Shown: in pieces, positions 59,636-64,000 of the stretch
Position numbering within the stretch: position 1 is the first letter of the stretch
Layout: each line of letters begins with the position of its first letter
Assembly (NCBI RefSeq): GCF_944381005.1
Contig: NZ_CALWJM010000001.1
Location: 217,400-281,399, forward strand
From: an uncultured Butyricicoccus sp.
GTDB lineage: Bacteria; Bacillota; Clostridia; Oscillospirales; Butyricicoccaceae
DNA: 64,000 bases
Direction of reading: 5' to 3'
Notes under the pieces: model-generated
What the model was told of the DNA's origin: nothing
The model's database searches: none
Seen by the model: the letters and a program-made list of their open reading frames with translations, nothing else
Position numbers and translations under genes: made by a program

Positions 59636-60607
59636 TTGAGAGAATTTCACATTCAAAAAAACGATAGCGGTCAACGGCTGAACAAATTTTTGGAAAAAGC
59701 GGTACCCGGATTGCCGGGCGGTATGATGCACAAGTATGTGCGGCTCAAGCGCATCAAGGTCAACGGACGACGCACCGAACCGGCGTACCGTCTGTGCGAG
59801 GGTGACCTGCTACAATTATACATCAACGACACCTTTTTTGAAACCCCCAATGAACAGGCAGCCTATCAAAATATCAAAACACCAGCCGTGCGGGTTTTGT
59901 ACGAGGATGCCAACATCCTGTTGGCCGATAAGCGGCCGGGTATGGTCGTGCACGCAGACGAGCGCGGCGACACAGACACCCTGATTGCCCACATTCAAGC
60001 CTATCTATTCCAGTCCGGTCAGTGGAACCCGGAGGATGAAGCCTCTTTCGTGCCCGCGCTGTGCAACCGCATCGACCGCAACACCGGCGGCATTGTCATC
60101 GCCGCCAAAAACGCCGAGGCGCTGCGTATTCTAAACGATAAAATCAAAAACCATGAACTGACCAAGCGCTATCTGTGTGTTGTCCACGGCGTACCCAAAG
60201 TGCGTGCGGGCAAGCTCACTCATTTTTTACGCCGTGACGAGAGCAAAAAACAGGTCGAAGTGTTTTCCCGCCCTGCTCCCTGTGCCAAGACTGCCCAGAC
60301 CATTTATAAGGTACTCGCCAGCCGCAACGGGCTTTCACTGGTCGAATGTACCTTGCTGACCGGTCGTACCCATCAGATTCGCGCCCAGATGGCTGCCATT
60401 GGACATCCACTGTTAGGCGATGGCAAATACGGCACCAACGCCAAAAACAAGCCTTATGGCGAACACGCCCAGCTTTTGTACTCGTATAAACTCACCTTTG
60501 ATTTTCAAGGCGATAGCGGCATTTTGTGCGATTTAAACGGCGTGACCTTCACGGTCTATGATGTCCCCTTCGTCCAAAAATATTTCCCCGGCTTTCAAAT
60601 CGGCTGA
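59636..60607 (+). CDS. RluD/RluC-type pseudouridine synthase
   Basis: 323-residue rRNA-type pseudouridine synthase. The N-terminal S4 RNA-binding domain (QRLNKFLEKAVPGLP, RLKRIKVNGRR) is followed by the catalytic domain with CNRIDRNTGGIVIAAK (catalytic Asp), TKRYLCVVHG, LLTGRTHQIRAQMAAIGHPLLGDGKYG. The TTG at 59636 has GGGAGG upstream and starts just before the S4 domain; longer in-frame starts encode unrelated hydrophobic sequence. Exact target uridines unknown. Confidence 0.92.
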   Translation: MREFHIQKNDSGQRLNKFLEKAVPGLPGGMMHKYVRLKRIKVNGRRTEPAYRLCEGDLLQLYINDTFFETPNEQAAYQNIKTPAVRVLYEDANILLADKRPGMVVHADERGDTDTLIAHIQAYLFQSGQWNPEDEASFVPALCNRIDRNTGGIVIAAKNAEALRILNDKIKNHELTKRYLCVVHGVPKVRAGKLTHFLRRDESKKQVEVFSRPAPCAKTAQTIYKVLASRNGLSLVECTLLTGRTHQIRAQMAAIGHPLLGDGKYGTNAKNKPYGEHAQLLYSYKLTFDFQGDSGILCDLNGVTFTVYDVPFVQKYFPGFQIG

Positions 60608-60685
60608 CCACCCTATTCCCGTGCCATGAGTGCTCCCCCACGAAAAACCAATATCCTGTTTGGTTTTTTACCTGTATGGATTCCA

Positions 60686-60720
60686 AAAAAAAATCCTGCC
60701 AATCATATGGCAGGATTTTT
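60686..60720 (+). terminator. bidirectional terminator between the pseudouridine synthase and deacetylase genes
   Basis: AAAAATCCTGCC, 8-nt loop, GGCAGGATTTTT; T-tracts on both strands between convergent genes. Confidence 0.92.
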
Positions 60721-60733
60721 CATATTATGTGGA

Positions 60734-62389
60734 TTATGCAGCCTGTGCTGTGCTCTCACCCTTGAGCTTTGCTACCGTTTCATCACGGAAATTGGTATAA
60801 ACTACACCCGGCTCCATGGTAACACCCTTAATAGCCGCCAGCTCGGACACCGTGACAAAGGCAAAGCCGCGTTCAGCCAACGTATCCATTGCACGCGATA
60901 CACCTTCCACCGTGCAGTCACGCAGGTCGTGCATCAGCACAATGTCGCCATCCTTGGCATTATCAACAATCTTCTGATAAATGATATCCGCGTCGCGGTT
61001 TTCCCAGTCCAGCGTATCCAAATTCCAGTTGACAATCGGCAAACCGCTCTCCTTCATGCACTGCTGTACATTGGCATCATACGAACCGCCAACCGGACGC
61101 ATGACGGTCGGTTTCTGACCAGTGTACGATTCAATCAATTCGGTGTTAGAGTCAATTTCCTCATGCACAAACGAGCTGGTCTGTCCTTTCAAGGTCTTCA
61201 TCGGGTGGTTCATCGTATGGTTGCCCAGCTCATGCCCTTCGGCTAAATAACGGTCCATGTGGGTGTGGAAATCTTTAATACGGTAACCACACATAAAGAA
61301 CGTTGCGTGCGCATTATGTTCCTTGAGCGCGTCGAGTAAGCGCACGGTCAAGCCCTGACTGCCGCCAGTCGGGCCATCGTCAAAGGTCAGTGCAATATAA
61401 GCATCTGCCTGCGGAATGTTGCCGACGCTAGGCAATCCGGAAGCCGCAGTCGCAATCGCTTCCATTTGCATAGTATGGCCTGCCAGCGGATAACCGGTCA
61501 GTGCGGCCATTCCCTCAGCCGGTTCGGAGTAGTTCTTACCCAGTACGCTGGCAAGGTCACTCATCTTACAATACGGCTGATTGTCGATGGTCTTAACCGA
61601 CACATTCAAAGTTTTTCCATCTTGCTGCACCGTGTTATTTGCATACGTCAAGGTTCCATTGGAAATTTCAGCCAGTGCCGTTGCCGGGAAGTAAATTCCA
61701 TCTTCCTGCTTTTGCACCTTGCCGCCGTTCTCAAGCTGTACGGTGCTGCCATTCATCAGCACCGAACCAGAACCATCCCGTACGACCAGACAATCGCGCT
61801 GGTACTGTGCCACCGAATAGCCCAACTTTTCCTGCGCCGAGGTCTTGAGCGCATCCAAATCGCCATCCTTGAGCGCGCCAACCGTACAGATAACATAGCC
61901 GCCTTCCGCGGGTGCATAGTACTGAATCTGACCGCCAAGCGCTTCTGTCACTGCCCGTCCAGGCACATAGAACGAATTGCCGTTGCGCGTGGGCTTCACT
62001 GGCAGCGTGTATGATGTACCATCTACACCCTGAATACTGGAAGCATTCTGCCCCAATGTAACGGTCTGTGCGCCAATGGTCATTTTAAAGGTTTCATCCT
62101 CAAACACCAATGCGCCGCCCAGTCCTTCAACCAGTGGACGAATGGGTACCAGCATATTGCCATTCGCATCAATGTACGGCGTAATGGCATTGCCTTTGCC
62201 GTCATCGAGCGAAATCACTTCCCCATCTCGAACGGCTTGACTGTTATCAATCTGCAAAATCAAGTGATGGCTGTCCGGTTCGGGAGCAAACGAGGGCAGA
62301 CCACCGTTGCGAATCGCGCTGACGCCGGCTGGTATCATGGCAATGAGTAAAACCACAATCATCAGCGCCGCACCTGTTTTCCATTTCAT
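60734..62389 (-). CDS. exported polysaccharide deacetylase with copper-amine-oxidase-N-like domains
   Basis: 551-residue envelope protein. A signal anchor (GAALMIVVLLIAMIPAG) is followed by stalk domains of the copper amine oxidase N-terminal type (NGNMLVPIRPLVEGLGGALVFE; SFYVPGRAVTEALGGQIQY, about 40-175), a further region, and a C-terminal CE4 deacetylase (from about residue 335) with ALTFDDGPTGG, metal-binding GNHTMNHP, RPVGGSYD, NWNLDTLDW and VLMHDL. Likely deacetylates peptidoglycan or a wall glycan. ATG 62389 follows AGGAGATATCGCAT-type spacing. Confidence 0.92.
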   Translation of the reverse strand: MKWKTGAALMIVVLLIAMIPAGVSAIRNGGLPSFAPEPDSHHLILQIDNSQAVRDGEVISLDDGKGNAITPYIDANGNMLVPIRPLVEGLGGALVFEDETFKMTIGAQTVTLGQNASSIQGVDGTSYTLPVKPTRNGNSFYVPGRAVTEALGGQIQYYAPAEGGYVICTVGALKDGDLDALKTSAQEKLGYSVAQYQRDCLVVRDGSGSVLMNGSTVQLENGGKVQKQEDGIYFPATALAEISNGTLTYANNTVQQDGKTLNVSVKTIDNQPYCKMSDLASVLGKNYSEPAEGMAALTGYPLAGHTMQMEAIATAASGLPSVGNIPQADAYIALTFDDGPTGGSQGLTVRLLDALKEHNAHATFFMCGYRIKDFHTHMDRYLAEGHELGNHTMNHPMKTLKGQTSSFVHEEIDSNTELIESYTGQKPTVMRPVGGSYDANVQQCMKESGLPIVNWNLDTLDWENRDADIIYQKIVDNAKDGDIVLMHDLRDCTVEGVSRAMDTLAERGFAFVTVSELAAIKGVTMEPGVVYTNFRDETVAKLKGESTAQAA

Positions 62390-62534
62390 ATGCGATATCT
62401 CCTATCTGTAAAATTCAAGTCTACGGCCCTTGTCGCCGCACAGACGGCTTAATTTACGGCGATGGCACACAACAGCAAAATCAGAAGTAATAAATATATA
62501 TGAAATCATCCAAACCTATTGCCGTCCTGCGGCT

Positions 62535-62543
62535 ATTATACCA
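62535..62543 (-). promoter_or_regulatory. extended -10 promoter of the deacetylase gene
   Basis: Minus-strand TGGTATAAT (TGn extended -10); no clear -35. It leaves a roughly 140-nt leader containing a GCCGTCTGTGCGGC-type hairpin; no known riboswitch class was recognised there. Confidence 0.5.
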
Positions 62544-62678
62544 CAGTATTTTTACAAATGCGGTAACAGAATCGTTAAAAAATAAGATTGGTATTCGTTA
62601 TCTTTTTTACAAAACCTTGCCGCCTCAGGTAACCAAAAATCTGTGTCTATTCCTTTTATATGTTATATGCGCGATGGA

Positions 62679-62858
62679 TTAAAAATCTTCCATCGTCATG
62701 CAGGTAACATATTCGGGTACCATTTCATCTGCGGGCGGCTGCACGGGATAGCCAAATCGGTCATACCACTTTCCACATTGTTCACACTGCCACGCTGTTC
62801 TGGATTCTTCATTTGAGCAATACAACTCGTTTCCACAGGCACAATTTAAAACAAACAT
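62679..62858 (-). CDS. 59-aa zinc-ribbon microprotein
   Basis: Small ORF from ATG 62858, preceded by AAAGGGGG at 8 nt and by a near-consensus promoter. The product starts MFVLNCACGNELYC and continues to WQCEQCGKWYDRFG, so CxC and CxxC pairs form a likely zinc ribbon; the C-terminus is acidic and ends TMEDF. Function unknown. The good promoter, ribosome binding site and paired Cys support a real gene. Confidence 0.75.
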   Translation of the reverse strand: MFVLNCACGNELYCSNEESRTAWQCEQCGKWYDRFGYPVQPPADEMVPEYVTCMTMEDF

Positions 62859-62909
62859 TTGCTATTCCCCCTTTCAACACTTTCTAAACACATTTGACTT
62901 CATTTCATC

Positions 62910-62938
62910 ATTTTATGCGTTCTTTTTCGCTTTGTCAA
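62910..62938 (-). promoter_or_regulatory. promoter of the zinc-ribbon gene
   Basis: Minus-strand -35 TTGACA (62933-62938), 17-nt spacer, -10 TAAAAT (62910-62915). Confidence 0.75.
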
Positions 62939-63058
62939 GCCGGATATCCTTCCCATCTAGGCACGTCTGTCACCATACCTTTTCCACCCGTTTCCAATGT
63001 TTACAAATCGTTCACGGTCTGTCCATGATTCAGTGATATCTTTCCCTTCATCAGCGGA

Positions 63059-63064
63059 TATAAT
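63059..63064 (+). promoter_or_regulatory. -10 element ahead of the 42-aa ORF
   Basis: TATAAT, 28 nt before the ATG; the -35 region (about 63036-63041) is not consensus. Confidence 0.45.
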
Positions 63065-63091
63065 AGAACCATCGAAAGGAGAAAAATTCTC

Positions 63092-63220
63092 ATGTATCGT
63101 TTTTATAGATTTTTTGCTGAACGCGGCCATGCCGCCGACTTCATGCAGGTGCTTTCTCACCTACCCCATCACTTTTTAGAACGTCTTGGCGTTCTCTTTG
63201 TTCCAGCCAACCATCGTTGA
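63092..63220 (+). CDS. 42-aa hypothetical micro-ORF
   Basis: ATG 63092 follows AAAGGAG with about 10 nt spacing and encodes MYRFYRFFAERGHAADFMQV, ending in VPANHR. It is aromatic- and His-rich with no known motif. A -10 element lies upstream, and a hairpin (AATGTGCGG 63227-63235 with 63249-63257) plus a terminator lie downstream, so a compact transcript is plausible. Coding status is uncertain; it may also be a small RNA. Confidence 0.5.
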   Translation: MYRFYRFFAERGHAADFMQVLSHLPHHFLERLGVLFVPANHR

Positions 63221-63276
63221 CATCGGAATGTGCGGTTTCCTCCCCCTTCCGCACATTTCATGCGTTTCGTTTACTT

Positions 63277-63307
63277 GCCGCCCGGTTTATCCGGGCGGCT
63301 CTTTTTT
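63277..63307 (+). terminator. intrinsic terminator of the small transcript
   Basis: GCCGCCCGG (63277-63285) pairs with CCGGGCGGC (63291-63299), followed by TCTTTTTT. Confidence 0.88.
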
Positions 63308-63315
63308 GCCTTGCT

Positions 63316-63810
63316 TCATCTAAACAATATCAACAGCAATAGGGCAACCGTTCCCGCAAGCGCTGCCATGCCCAACATCGCATCCAATTTACCACCGGTT
63401 GGAATTGGCAATAATGAGATGCGTTTGCGGGTCAGCGGCCACAAAAGCGGTATTCCACTGGGATTGAGCATATCTAAAAATAAGTGTGACAGTTCCCCAA
63501 CCAATAACCCACAAATCACCGCATGGGTCAGTGGGTTGGAATCAACAGACAGCGTCAGCCCCCCCCACAACGCAAAATACACAATGGGCGTATGTAACAC
63601 ACCCCGATGCTTAAACAAGTGGCTAGAGCAAAAACCCAATATGCCGGTTTTTTGTGTCACTTTACTTTTACGATGGTCGAGGTCGGGCAATACTCCACCA
63701 ATCATCCCTGCACTGACCGCCAAGGCCGCTGGTACCAGCGGCAGCCCTGCCCACAACGCATAACCTGCTCCGGCACATAGCCCACTATATAAATGTGTCT
63801 TTCCAACCAT
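63316..63810 (-). CDS. YdjM-like membrane-bound metal-dependent hydrolase family protein
   Basis: 164-residue integral membrane protein of the YdjM/DUF457 type. Motifs GGVLPDLDHRKSK, HRGVLHTP and ELSHLFLDMLNPSGIPLLWPL carry the His/Asp residues shared by the family, embedded among about four hydrophobic segments. Family members are putative metal-dependent hydrolases; in E. coli YdjM is SOS-controlled, but no LexA-like box was seen here. The ribosome binding site is weak (GGTGAT). Confidence 0.87.
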   Translation of the reverse strand: MVGKTHLYSGLCAGAGYALWAGLPLVPAALAVSAGMIGGVLPDLDHRKSKVTQKTGILGFCSSHLFKHRGVLHTPIVYFALWGGLTLSVDSNPLTHAVICGLLVGELSHLFLDMLNPSGIPLLWPLTRKRISLLPIPTGGKLDAMLGMAALAGTVALLLLILFR

Positions 63811-63874
63811 ATCGCATCACCATTTCTTTTTTCAACATTTTTTTACAGTAATCAACTTTTTTCGCCTCTAATAC

Positions 63875-63916
63875 AAAAAACAACCGCCTAAAGGCTTTTA
63901 GAACCTCTAAGCGGTT
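63875..63916 (-). terminator. intrinsic terminator after tRNA-Thr
   Basis: On the minus strand a 13-bp stem (63904-63916 with 63882-63894, two G-U pairs), followed by a T-rich run, 9 nt after the tRNA 3' end. Confidence 0.8.
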
Positions 63917-63925
63917 ATCAAAATT

Positions 63926-64000
63926 TGGAGCTGTTGAACAGATTCGAACTGTCGACCTCTTCCTTACCAAGGAAGTGCTCTGCCTGCTGAGCTACAACAG
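63926..64000 (-). tRNA. tRNA-Thr (GGT anticodon), first base outside window
   Basis: On the minus strand: D-arm TAGCTCAGCAGGCAGAGCA, anticodon arm CTTCC-TTGGTAA-GGAAG with anticodon GGT, variable loop AGGTC, T-arm with GTTCGAATC, acceptor 3' side CAACAGC, discriminator T and encoded CCA. The 5' G pairing with the last acceptor C would be at 64001, just beyond the edge. Confidence 0.95.

Noticed and set aside
1..64000. CRISPR arrays, prophage or integrated plasmid
   Set aside because: No regularly spaced repeats, integrase, terminase or mobilisation genes were seen in the window.

Overview
The window looks like chromosome from an endospore-forming member of the Clostridia, probably an Oscillospirales/Ruminococcaceae-type gut anaerobe. 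The support is a complete spoIIIA operon, whiA, a GlgC/GlgD-type glycogen cluster, a T-box leader, AAAGGAGG-type ribosome binding sites, frequent TTG starts and GC-rich coding DNA. Gene density is high. No phage, insertion sequence or CRISPR array was seen.

Layout. 1-8 kb: glycogen/starch cluster on the minus strand, transcribed glgB-glgC-glgD-glgA and then a neopullulanase-type GH13 enzyme cut by the left edge. 8-12 kb: cinA, thiI and a cysteine desulfurase (minus). 12-16.7 kb: purA (plus), then a YmdB-like phosphodiesterase, prs and an unusual GlmU-like protein (minus). 16.9-21.8 kb (plus): a DnaD/helicase-loader pair, a YhaO/SbcD-like nuclease and a MATE exporter. 21.9-27.2 kb (minus): spoIIIAA-AH followed by an Asp23-family gene. 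27.3-34.8 kb (plus): a T-box leader and an aromatic operon aroF-aroB-aroC-pheA-aroA-aroE/K. 34.9-39.1 kb (plus): an SLH-anchored NAGPA-domain protein, a thioesterase and an acetyltransferase. 39.2-44.9 kb (minus): an MMPL/RND transporter translationally coupled to a large GLUG/coiled-coil surface protein. 45-53.3 kb (minus): fabG, pfkA, dnaE, whiA, rapZ, murB. 53.5-54.2 kb: a chloramphenicol acetyltransferase-like gene with its ribosome binding site in a hairpin. 54.3-59.5 kb (minus): gpsA, plsY, der, a DUF512 protein, rpmF, yceD. 59.6-64 kb: an rluD-type pseudouridine synthase, a polysaccharide deacetylase, two micro-ORFs, a YdjM-like membrane protein and a tRNA-Thr cut by the right edge.

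Most of this is core metabolism, cell division and sporulation. Parts deserving a second look: the MMPL + GLUG/coiled-coil pair, which I read as a possible Gram-positive export or surface-assembly machine; the cat leader, which has the architecture of drug-inducible translation attenuation; a GlmU whose uridyltransferase domain has lost its nucleotide-binding signature; the AroE-AroK fusion; and a GlgB with a basic low-complexity tail. All functional statements are inferred from sequence motifs and context; no database search was run.
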